This document shows, piece after piece, positions 47,901 through 53,844 of a DNA stretch of 53,844 nucleotides. The notes below the pieces were generated by a model. That model was given only the letters and a program-made list of their open reading frames with translations, made no database searches and was not told the origin of the DNA. The stretch lies in IMG/VR virus record IMGVR_UViG_3300032092_000043, positions 1-53,844 of that record; one strand, written 5' to 3'. How positions within the stretch are numbered: position 1 is the first letter of the stretch; each line of letters opens with the position of its first letter. Source of the DNA: a virus. The position numbers and the translations under genes are program-made.

Positions 47901-48454
47901 TGCCCCCCGAGTTCTTGAGTCCCCAATACGCTGGCGGCATGCCCTCGTACCTTGCGGCAGCAAACCGACCCACAAAGGGAACCGAAACCCAATCGGTTTT
48001 AACGCACTTTAGCAACGACCCCAATTTGCAGTTCACTGATCCACGCAGGTATGGCAGCGGCATCAAGGGGGCGGAGGGTGAGCGCCTGCGCGAGTACCCC
48101 GGCGCAGTACGCGACCGCTCGTACTTCTACCTCGGGGAGCCGAGTATGGTCACGCCCGAACCCGGCCTCGGTGCAAATCGTTACCGTGGCGAGTCGTCCA
48201 GCCTGTACGACATCACGCAAGACCCCTTGAACTTTCGCGCCCTTGCGCGAGAGTCTAATCGCGTACCGTACACCGCCAAGTACAACCAAGGCGTGACCTA
48301 CCCATTGCAAGAAGCCAACGACATGGAGCGTTTGGTCAAAGAGTATGGCTATGAAGGGATGGCCAATCCAAAGGCTTCCAAACCAATGGCCATCATGTTC
48401 AAAGAGACACCAGTCCAACGCCAAAAGCGCGGCGGACTTTCATCGATAAAGTGA
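44978..48454 (+). CDS. Large multidomain protein with HDxxGH domain and K-x-GG tags (polyvalent-type)
   Basis: Product of 1158 residues between terL and portal. Residues about 62-77 and 467-483 hold YAKGGAVNMQKGGK and YKEGGAVQHFDGGG. A first domain (about 180-460) has LGTFYRNYLGNLKPVTVDV and AEAQALGWYG, like a domain of phage polyvalent proteins. A second domain (about 740-1000) has FRAVHDLLGHAIYG with H872-D873-x2-G876-H877, then E911-TRGQN, possibly a metal site. The third domain (about 1007-1140) begins LTHFSNDPNLQF and has a GSGIKGAEGERL loop, as in some phage polyprotein ends; an ADP-ribosyltransferase-like fold is possible but not shown. It may be co-packaged with the DNA. Its end is KRGGLSSIK. 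Confidence 0.6.
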   Translation: MPSYINSIKPIKQIDLPKLKLIETDSVPKKSQSLREWAMAGGGVPESHKDRADVWHKKAHNYAKGGAVNMQKGGKMGVGMKIADVVADASKQADEILAAKKAGKLDDAMKSKQAPMTTPQGTGLPLMPRTQGMYTQGVKQEDLPRMTKVDKARAEGKSPAYTERMQDLLDSPTARKKIDKLINKGKDLNMTEWYGTEPLRQVAMDLGLSPEKYKEFLAQMASASQRNPVDQQNKMGSYLWYLSQTDQLPDDAFLLTNKIKKDPSLRPEGTAIELPEGYGSLAQGDIFKRGKQIASGDIMGALPPDKKLGTFYRNYLGNLKPVTVDVNAVRGPIIERGDPRWLSSKLVEKDDEGNVIATHFPRKDVAEGRMSLKEAKERPGFWEAAPSGSEYAGFEDLWQRGAKRHGVEPAEAQALGWYGSADVTALKTKPELYIDNLERMIKRTAEETGQSPLKVMEEVIRGKGYLYKEGGAVQHFDGGGMAAADFVGAEDDGGSLDKAKLMTKILADMAKKQGSQEVDSLKKPRALTDLLNRGVLANNPISAGVDLFNMGLGAFGMGSDKPFLGSEHLKGLMDKYNITSGEERPMMETALSFASPAGMVKGAVKATDAAKKAPELVKKASDALTSSKIIPLATEAKTAQAGKPTGAAYATRQEGPFFRVSPTTLNVSTAKSRGIREADELQGQAPVGGTTGQVGGELPTRIADEEVARIIADPVANEPLNIAKRYTQETQGTDFVLPEIPESSLVKQSAIGRTHQIAVEGAPEYKTAVFDAYVKQMPEVLEQAGAKNYDDLMEKAYRQLAKETDAQFQALPYNFSYHRAGEGNYNSSKEMAADVHGNKHLYVFQGGDPHDFLNRVDPNTGLNENEKFRAVHDLLGHAIYGNQFGPKGEETAWAIHSQMYSPLARLAMTAETRGQNSMVNYSPLNANLKAEIAKYDSMADEARRRGDKALLGEINAAKRQAYSGFQYAPQKAVLLPPEFLSPQYAGGMPSYLAAANRPTKGTETQSVLTHFSNDPNLQFTDPRRYGSGIKGAEGERLREYPGAVRDRSYFYLGEPSMVTPEPGLGANRYRGESSSLYDITQDPLNFRALARESNRVPYTAKYNQGVTYPLQEANDMERLVKEYGYEGMANPKASKPMAIMFKETPVQRQKRGGLSSIK

Positions 48455-48461
48455 GCACCCC

Positions 48462-51014
48462 ATGGCAACCCAATTCCCAATAGACCCAGAATTCAACCGC
48501 TTTGTTGGCGGCAACCCTGACCAAGACACTGAAGCTGGGGGCGAAGAGGAGGCGCAGGTTGTTGACATGCCTGACCTAGTCAACTCCGAGCTGGAAGAGC
48601 TGCCCGACGGCAGCGTGGTTGTCACCATGGACACCAAGGGGCCGATGGAGGACGAGGACTTCTACCAAAACTTGGCTGACAGCGACCTGATTCAGGACTA
48701 CGACCTGAGCGCCATGGCCCTGCGCTACATCGAGCTGGTCGAGAAGGATAAGGACGCACGCAAGCAGCGCGACAAACAGTACGAAGAGGGCATCAAGCGC
48801 ACGGGCATGGGCAATGACGCCCCCGGGGGTGCGAACTTCAACGGCGCATCCAAGGTCGTTCACCCCGTAATGGCTGAGACTTGCATCGACTTTGCAGCCC
48901 GCGCCATCAAAGAGATGTTCCCACCCGACGGCCCGACCAAAACCAAGATCTTGGGCGACGTCACGCAGGACAAAACCGACATTGCCGAGCGCAAGCGCGA
49001 TTACATGAACTGGCAGTTGACCGAGCAGATTGAGGAATTCCGCGACGAGCAAGAGCAAATGCTGACCCAGCTCCCACTTGGTGGCTCACAGTACATGAAG
49101 CTCTGGTACGACGAGAAGAAGCGCCGCCCCTGCGCACAGTTTCTACCCATCGACAACGTGCTTTTGCCCTACGCGGCAGGCAACTTCTACACCGCCGAGC
49201 GTTTCACCGAGGTTGACGATATCTCTGACTGGGATTACAAGCGCCGCGTGAACTCTGGCATGTACCGCGACACCGTAATGTCCCGCGCCACCATGGACCC
49301 AGAGATGACTGGGGCGCAGAAGGCCACAAACAAGGTCGAGGGCAAGTCCCAAAACGACAACGAAGACGCCGTGCGCCGCGTCTACCACATCTACACATGG
49401 CTCGAGCTGGAAGACGACCCCGTCACTAAGGGTGAAATGGCCCCGTACATCCTGATGATCGACGATCTGTCAAGCGAAGTGATTGGCCTGTACCGAAATT
49501 GGGAAGAGGGCGACAACACAATGACCAAATTGGACTGGGTCATCGAGTTCAAGTTCATCCCATGGCGTGGCGCATACGCAGTTGGTCTGCCGCAGCTCAT
49601 TGGAGGCCTCTCAGCGGCCCTCACAGGCTCTTTGCGTGCCTTGCTGGACTCTGCGCACATCAACAACGCTGCAACGCTCCTGAAGCTCAAGGGCGGCAAG
49701 ATCTCTGGCCAGTCCCAAGAGATCGAAGTCACGCAGGTTGTGGAGATTGAAGGCGCTCCCGGCGTGGATGATGTGCGCAAGATCGCCATGCCCATGCCTT
49801 TCAACGGCCCGTCGCCCGTTCTTTTCCAGCTTTTGGGCTGGCTGACCACCGCCGCCAAGGGCGTGGTGACCACCGCAGAGGAAAAGATTGCCGACGTCAA
49901 CAGCAACACCCCAGTTGGCACGACTCAGGCGCTGATCGAGCAGGGTGCAGCGGTTTTCAGCTCTATCCACGCTCGTTTGCACGAGTCTCAGGGCCGCGTG
50001 CTCAAGGTTTTGAGCCGAATTAACCGCTGGTACTTGGATGACATGCAGCGCGGTGAGGTTGTCGAGGATTTGGAGGTCACTCGAGAGGATTTTGCCCGTG
50101 TGACCGACGTGATTCCTGTGTCGGACCCGCACATCTTCTCTGAGACCCAGCGGATGGCGCAGACCCAAGCGGTTATGGCCATCATGAAGGACAACCCAGA
50201 CCTGTTTAACAAGAAAGTGGTGATACAGCGCTTTTTGAAACAGATCAAAGTCCCCGGCATCAACGAAATCATGGTCGACGTGCCCGCTCCAGTGAAGATG
50301 GACGCCGCCAACGAGAACGTAGCCATGGCCATCGGTCAGGCCGCCTACGCTTACCCCGAGCAGGACCACCTTGGCCACATTCAAGCGCACTTGGACTTTG
50401 CAAAGAGTCCGATTTTTGGTGGTAACCCCATCATTGCGCCAGCCTACTTGCCCAAGTCGGTCGAGCACATCAAGCAGCACATCGTTTTGTGGTACTTAAA
50501 CCGCATGACTGGCTACGTCCAAAAGGCCATGGGCGAGAAGCTCGAGGACTACGAGTTGCAAAAGGACCCCAAGGCCGTCGACAAGCTGTTTGCGCTGGCA
50601 TCGCAGCACGTCGAGCTGGACGCGGACCAAACGCTCAAGGGCATCTTGCCTGTGATCGAGCAACTGATGCAGGGCCTGCAAAAGTTCAAGCCGCAGCCAC
50701 AGATGACGCCAGACACCAAGGTGCTGCTGGACACCAGCATGGCCGAGACCCAGCGCCGCGCCAAGCGCGACGAGGCAGAGATGGGTCTCAAGGACAAAGC
50801 ACTGGCCGCCAAGATCCAAATGGACATGGCCAAGCTGCAACAGGACCAGCAGGAGGCAATGGAAGAGCTGGAAATGCGCTTGGCCATTGCAACCAGCGAC
50901 CAAGAGATGAAAGAACGCATCGAGACAGCCCGCTTAACACGCGATGCGGCAAAGCTCAATTTCGAGCAAACCAAGGCTGTACCAACCCAAGGAGACCGTT
51001 ATGGCAACCAGTGA
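48462..51014 (+). CDS. Portal protein (P22-type length)
   Basis: Product of 850 residues, within the size range of long podovirus portals. The acidic N-terminal 90 residues precede the core (DKQYEEGIKRTGMGNDAPGG, VVHPVMAETCIDFAARAIKEM, QMLTQLPLGGSQYMKLWYDE, FLPIDNVLLPYAAGNF, a PVGTTQALIEQGA channel region). The last 130 residues (about 730-850) are a long coiled helix (KDKALAAKIQMDMAKLQQDQ), like the P22 barrel. It forms the ring through which DNA enters and leaves. Position directly after the packaging genes agrees. Confidence 0.85.
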   Translation: MATQFPIDPEFNRFVGGNPDQDTEAGGEEEAQVVDMPDLVNSELEELPDGSVVVTMDTKGPMEDEDFYQNLADSDLIQDYDLSAMALRYIELVEKDKDARKQRDKQYEEGIKRTGMGNDAPGGANFNGASKVVHPVMAETCIDFAARAIKEMFPPDGPTKTKILGDVTQDKTDIAERKRDYMNWQLTEQIEEFRDEQEQMLTQLPLGGSQYMKLWYDEKKRRPCAQFLPIDNVLLPYAAGNFYTAERFTEVDDISDWDYKRRVNSGMYRDTVMSRATMDPEMTGAQKATNKVEGKSQNDNEDAVRRVYHIYTWLELEDDPVTKGEMAPYILMIDDLSSEVIGLYRNWEEGDNTMTKLDWVIEFKFIPWRGAYAVGLPQLIGGLSAALTGSLRALLDSAHINNAATLLKLKGGKISGQSQEIEVTQVVEIEGAPGVDDVRKIAMPMPFNGPSPVLFQLLGWLTTAAKGVVTTAEEKIADVNSNTPVGTTQALIEQGAAVFSSIHARLHESQGRVLKVLSRINRWYLDDMQRGEVVEDLEVTREDFARVTDVIPVSDPHIFSETQRMAQTQAVMAIMKDNPDLFNKKVVIQRFLKQIKVPGINEIMVDVPAPVKMDAANENVAMAIGQAAYAYPEQDHLGHIQAHLDFAKSPIFGGNPIIAPAYLPKSVEHIKQHIVLWYLNRMTGYVQKAMGEKLEDYELQKDPKAVDKLFALASQHVELDADQTLKGILPVIEQLMQGLQKFKPQPQMTPDTKVLLDTSMAETQRRAKRDEAEMGLKDKALAAKIQMDMAKLQQDQQEAMEELEMRLAIATSDQEMKERIETARLTRDAAKLNFEQTKAVPTQGDRYGNQ

Positions 51015-51153
51015 TCAAGAGCAAAAGAGCATCAATGTGCCCCAGCACAAGCGCATGGCAATGGGCGAAAAGCTCGATGGCCAGAGCATGAAGGGTGGCA
51101 GTCCCGCTCCAACCAAACAGTCAGGAGGCTTGTCACAAGCTAAGAAAAAATGA
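51001..51153 (+). CDS. Tiny basic protein with KGG motif
   Basis: Product of 50 residues. ATG 51001 with AAGGAGA just before it lies inside the portal's 3' end. Contains MKGGSPAPTKQSGGLSQAKKK-like ends (MKGG, SGGL, AKKK), the same style as the KGG-repeat proteins, and nothing else recognisable. Confidence 0.5.
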   Translation: MATSDQEQKSINVPQHKRMAMGEKLDGQSMKGGSPAPTKQSGGLSQAKKK

Positions 51154-51332
51154 GAACCCTTTCCGATTTGATTGGTGGAATCAAGGCTAGGCAGGCTGAA
51201 ATAGCCGCGTCCCTCGTTGCTGGTAATGCGACGAACTGGGAGTCTTACGTTCGACTGGTTGGTCACAACGGGGGTCTGCAAGAGGCCCTCGAAATCCTAA
51301 ATAACCTGATGAAGGAAGATGAAGATGAGTAA
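51150..51332 (+). CDS. Small helical protein, unknown
   Basis: Product of 60 residues (LSDLIGGIKARQAEIAASLV, YVRLVGHNGGLQEALEILNN), ending MKEDEDE. ATGA-coupled upstream and overlapping the GroES-like start. Small helical proteins of this kind often lie next to phage portals. Confidence 0.5.
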   Translation: MRTLSDLIGGIKARQAEIAASLVAGNATNWESYVRLVGHNGGLQEALEILNNLMKEDEDE

Positions 51333-51756
51333 CAACCCGGTAGCTTCTCACGAAGCTGAGATGGCTTGGGCATTTCCGAGCGTAGATCCCGGTGCAAAAC
51401 CTCTTGGTGGACGACTGTTAGTTCAGCTCCGCCGCTCAAAAAAGACGACAACTGCATCTGGAATTATCTTGGTCGAAGAAACCAAGGAAACTGAAAAGTG
51501 GCAAAACATGGTCGCCAAAGTAATCGAGGTTGGACCGCTGGCATTTAAGCATCGTGACACGATGTTGGGCTGGCCCGAAGGATCTTGGTGCGAGGCTGGC
51601 GAATTTATTCGTGTGCCCAAGTGGGGTGGCGATCGTTGGGAGGTCTCGGTTCCCGGCGAGGCCAACGAAGAACGCGCCTTGTTTATGGTCCTGAACGATC
51701 ACGAGGTGATCGCTAAGTTGACTGGTGATCCACTTGCTATGAGGGCATTCCTATGA
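51325..51756 (+). CDS. GroES-like co-chaperonin
   Basis: Product of 143 residues from ATG 51325 (GAAGGAAG at 51311-51318; ATG 51319 is possible). GGRLLVQLRRSKKTTTASG leads to the mobile-loop tripeptide IIL (47-49) that in GroES docks on GroEL, then VAKVIEVGPLAFKHR, and CEAGEFIRVPKWGGDRWEV like the GroES beta barrel. A phage co-chaperonin next to capsid genes would help host GroEL fold the capsid protein, as T4 gp31 does. The central insertion is larger than in bacterial GroES (about 97 residues). Confidence 0.78.
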   Translation: MSNNPVASHEAEMAWAFPSVDPGAKPLGGRLLVQLRRSKKTTTASGIILVEETKETEKWQNMVAKVIEVGPLAFKHRDTMLGWPEGSWCEAGEFIRVPKWGGDRWEVSVPGEANEERALFMVLNDHEVIAKLTGDPLAMRAFL

Positions 51757-52691
51757 GCACCGAAGCCAAAGAAAAGATTGAAGATCTCAACGTCGTTGAG
51801 GAAAAAGACGGTTCCGTCACGGTGGACTTGCCAGATCACATGGCTGACCACTCCAGTGACGAGCCTGAAACTCATCAGGACAACGACGGTGATGTCGACC
51901 ACCCTGACGACACTGATGCGGTCCGAGAGGCAAGGCGCAACCGCCGCCGCGCAAAGAAGGACTACATCAAGCGCACCAACGAGGAGAAGGACCAAAACCT
52001 GATCTTGTTGCGTCGTCAGAATCAGGAAATGCAAGATCGACTTGCCGTCTTGGAGCGCAAGACGCAAGGCGCTGACATGGCCCGTTACGACAAAGCCATG
52101 GAAGACGAGGAGTACCGTCTGCGGTACGCCCAACAGAAAATGCAAGAGGCGACGGACAACTCTGACGGCTCGGCGTTCACCAAGGCCCAAGAGCTTTGGT
52201 ACGACAGTCGACGCAAGCTGGAGGCCATGCACAGCTACAAGGAACAGGTCTCCCGAGCCAGCTCTCAAGAATCAGCGCCAGCTAACCCCAAGCTAGTGCG
52301 TTTGGCCAACAGTTGGATGGAGCGCAATTCTTGGTATGACCCAGAGGCTGGAGATGAGGATACTCAGATCGCCAAGGTCATTGACAACCGTTTGGTTGCC
52401 GAGGGTTGGGACCCGTCATCTCAAGATTATTGGGATGAGCTTGACAACCGCTTGCAAAAACGCCTACCACACCGTTATACTAGAAACACTGACGAGCCTT
52501 CCAGAAGGAGTCCTCGAAGTGTGGTTACAGGATCGAGTCGTGAATCCTCTAGTAGCGTTAATGGCAACCAGTTTGTTTTGGCCCCTGAACAGGTCAGAGC
52601 AATGAAGGATGCAGGTTTTTGGGATGACCAAGAAAAGCGCAACAAGATGATCAAACGATACGCTATTGAAGCACGCAATAAAAGGAACTAA
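51753..52691 (+). CDS. Scaffold-like head assembly protein
   Basis: Product of 312 residues. Acidic start (DHMADHSSDEPETHQDNDGD), long coiled coil (about 60-170: RRRAKKDYIKRTNEEKDQNL, RLRYAQQKMQEATDN), then NSWMERNSWYDPEAGDED and a basic C-terminal helix pair (EQVRAMKDAGFWDDQEKRNK). An acidic/coiled body with a basic helical end is the form of phage scaffolding proteins that bind the capsid. Position, between GroES-like and capsid genes, agrees. Coupled upstream by ATGA. Confidence 0.65.
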   Translation: MSTEAKEKIEDLNVVEEKDGSVTVDLPDHMADHSSDEPETHQDNDGDVDHPDDTDAVREARRNRRRAKKDYIKRTNEEKDQNLILLRRQNQEMQDRLAVLERKTQGADMARYDKAMEDEEYRLRYAQQKMQEATDNSDGSAFTKAQELWYDSRRKLEAMHSYKEQVSRASSQESAPANPKLVRLANSWMERNSWYDPEAGDEDTQIAKVIDNRLVAEGWDPSSQDYWDELDNRLQKRLPHRYTRNTDEPSRRSPRSVVTGSSRESSSSVNGNQFVLAPEQVRAMKDAGFWDDQEKRNKMIKRYAIEARNKRN

Positions 52692-52696
52692 ACATT

Positions 52697-53239
52697 ATGG
52701 ATTCTCGTCTTAAAAAAACCCTTAACGCAGGTGGCCGTGAAAGCCGATCTTCACAAGATTTATCACGAGCTGCCCCCGAAGAGGCGTTCATTTCAAAGCA
52801 GGAACGTCGCAAGATGTGGAGCGATGAATGGACACAAAGTGCGCTGCCGAAGGTCCCAGATATCCCGGGATGGCATCTTTGCTGGTTATCAACCACCAAC
52901 GGCTACGACAGTATTGATAAGCGGATGCGATTGGGTTATGTTCCCGTGAGAGCGGATGAGTTACCCGGATTCGACAATTACCGCGTAAAGGCTGGCGAAG
53001 ACATTGGTTTTATTGCGTGCAATGAGATGCGCTTGTACAAGCTTCCAATGGAAGTTTATCAAGAGGTCATGACTCAAATGCACCATGATGCGCCTAACGA
53101 GGAATCGGACAAAGTCCAAGTCCAAGTTGAGCAGCTTCAAGGAAACCGCGATAGCTCAGGCAAAAGTCTGGGAAGCGTTGAAGGTGAAGGCTTTGGCAAT
53201 TTGAACCGAAATATCCAAACTCCCGTATTCCACGGGTGA
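52697..53239 (+). CDS. Conserved head-operon protein, unknown
   Basis: Product of 180 residues. Residues about 30-120: SKQERRKMWSDEWTQSALPKV, then PGWHLCWLSTTNGYDSIDKR, FDNYRVKAGEDIGFIACNE, a small alpha/beta domain. The rest is disordered and acidic. Similar proteins sit between scaffold and capsid genes in many uncultured phages, but no role is settled. No clear AGGAGG; ATG preceded by AAAAGGAACTAA. Confidence 0.55.
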   Translation: MDSRLKKTLNAGGRESRSSQDLSRAAPEEAFISKQERRKMWSDEWTQSALPKVPDIPGWHLCWLSTTNGYDSIDKRMRLGYVPVRADELPGFDNYRVKAGEDIGFIACNEMRLYKLPMEVYQEVMTQMHHDAPNEESDKVQVQVEQLQGNRDSSGKSLGSVEGEGFGNLNRNIQTPVFHG

Positions 53240-53261
53240 GGATTTAACAAAGGAGTTATTT

Positions 53262-53834
53262 ATGAGTGCAACCTCTACTCCGTTCGGCCTGCGTCCTTCG
53301 TTCCACCCATCGGGTCTGGATCGCGCTGTGGCGCTCGCAAGCGGTATCGCATCTGGTTACAACACTGGCATTCTTAAAGGCCAGCCTGTAGCCCTTGACA
53401 CGTCTGGAAACATCATTGCAGCCACTGCTGGCAGCGCCTTCCAAGGTGCTTTTGCTGGTCATGAGTTCACTGATACTACGGGCCGTCGTCTGGTCAGCAA
53501 TCAGTGGGTGGCCAATACCGCCTACCAAGCTGGTTCTGAAGTGACCTATTACTACTCTGACCCGAATATTGTGTACGACATTCAGGCCAACGGTAGCTTG
53601 GCTCAAACCTCGATTGGTGATCAAGCCAACTTCGCAAGCATCACTGCTGGTTCCACGACCACAGGCTTGTCTCAGTGCATGATTTCCACCTCTTTGGTGG
53701 GTTCGGGCAACGTCGGTGATCTTCGGATTATCGGTCTTTCTAACGGCGTTGATAACGCTTGGGGCGATGCTTTCACAGTAGTGCAAGTACAAGTCTCTCG
53801 CAGTCAATTCGTTGCAACCATTAACGCCATCTAA
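53262..53834 (+). CDS. Probable head decoration protein
   Basis: Product of 190 residues, beta-rich. FGLRPSFHPSGLDRAVA leads to GILKGQPVALDTSGNIIAA, and GSAFQGAFAGHEFTD, a run of features like the lambda gpD type (Q-P-V-A-L-D-x-S-G-x-I). The C-terminal half is strand-rich (VTYYYSDPNIVYDIQANGS). It is next to the capsid gene, with AAGGAG before the ATG (53250-53255). The 3' end is also the first 117 bases of the window. Decoration role is inferred; an alternative is a head-fibre base. Confidence 0.6.
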   Translation: MSATSTPFGLRPSFHPSGLDRAVALASGIASGYNTGILKGQPVALDTSGNIIAATAGSAFQGAFAGHEFTDTTGRRLVSNQWVANTAYQAGSEVTYYYSDPNIVYDIQANGSLAQTSIGDQANFASITAGSTTTGLSQCMISTSLVGSGNVGDLRIIGLSNGVDNAWGDAFTVVQVQVSRSQFVATINAI

Positions 53835-53844
53835 GGAGTCCAAT
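53718..53844. repeat. Right copy of 127-bp terminal direct repeat
   Basis: Identical to 1-127. Removing it gives a unique circle of about 53,717 bp in which the decoration gene runs straight into the capsid gene. Confidence 0.95.

Noticed and set aside
49611-50480. Reverse-strand 289-codon frame opposite the portal
   Set aside because: Antisense shadow; composition (rich in Leu, His, Val, Gly) is that of reversed codons and no motif appears.

Overview
The window is a complete tailed-phage genome read once round a circle. Its first 127 bases are repeated exactly as its last 127 bases (1-127 = 53718-53844), so the unique genome is about 53,717 bp and the gene cut by the start of the window is complete at its end. 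Gene content points to a podovirus-like, probably strictly lytic phage of a Gram-negative host. There is a long portal, P22 gp4-like and gp10-like connector genes, large internal virion proteins, an M15 endolysin, and no recognisable tape measure, tail sheath or integrase. There is no phage DNA or RNA polymerase, and the visible promoters are sigma70-type, so host polymerases are presumably used. Protein styles resemble uncultured freshwater and marine phages. A betaproteobacterial host is only a guess.

Layout. Almost everything is on the + strand. The one exception is a leftward block (29769-32752) holding a RecB/Cas4-like PD-(D/E)XK nuclease, an SSB-like protein with a DDDIPF tail, and small unknowns. 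It diverges from the rightward early genes at 32753-32871, where two back-to-back promoters are overlapped by two TTGCGCAA operators, and it converges on the tail genes at a strong terminator near 29740-29770. Rightward from 32872 come a Cro/YdaS-like regulator, a DUF1376 replication initiator with a probable iteron origin inside the gene, a primase zinc domain, a DnaB-like helicase, RusA, a Ref-like HNH nuclease and many small early genes. Four near-identical promoters in this region (near 37990, 39809, 40798 and 41658) each place a short stem-loop at the very 5' end of the transcript.

Packaging and head genes follow: terS, terL, a 1158-residue multidomain protein, portal, a GroES-like co-chaperonin, a scaffold-like protein, a probable head decoration protein, then across the circle join the major capsid protein (129-1043) and a strong terminator. 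Next come structural proteins rich in K-x-GG motifs, the gp4-like adaptor carrying an inserted discoidin-like domain, two long fibres, a lysis cassette, a second adaptor, another fibre, the gp10-like protein, a ferritin-like diiron protein, and the internal virion proteins (1991, 343, 618 and 514 residues), the last with a glucosaminidase domain.

The most interesting points are the promoter/5' stem-loop family, the intragenic origin and its ACCGAATCGGT motif that recurs next to the terminase genes, the divergent operator switch, the ferritin-like diiron enzyme in the tail operon, the large protein with an HDxxGH domain between terL and portal, the K-x-GG motifs shared by several proteins, and a twelve-fold VVTPP linker whose codons are shuffled from unit to unit.
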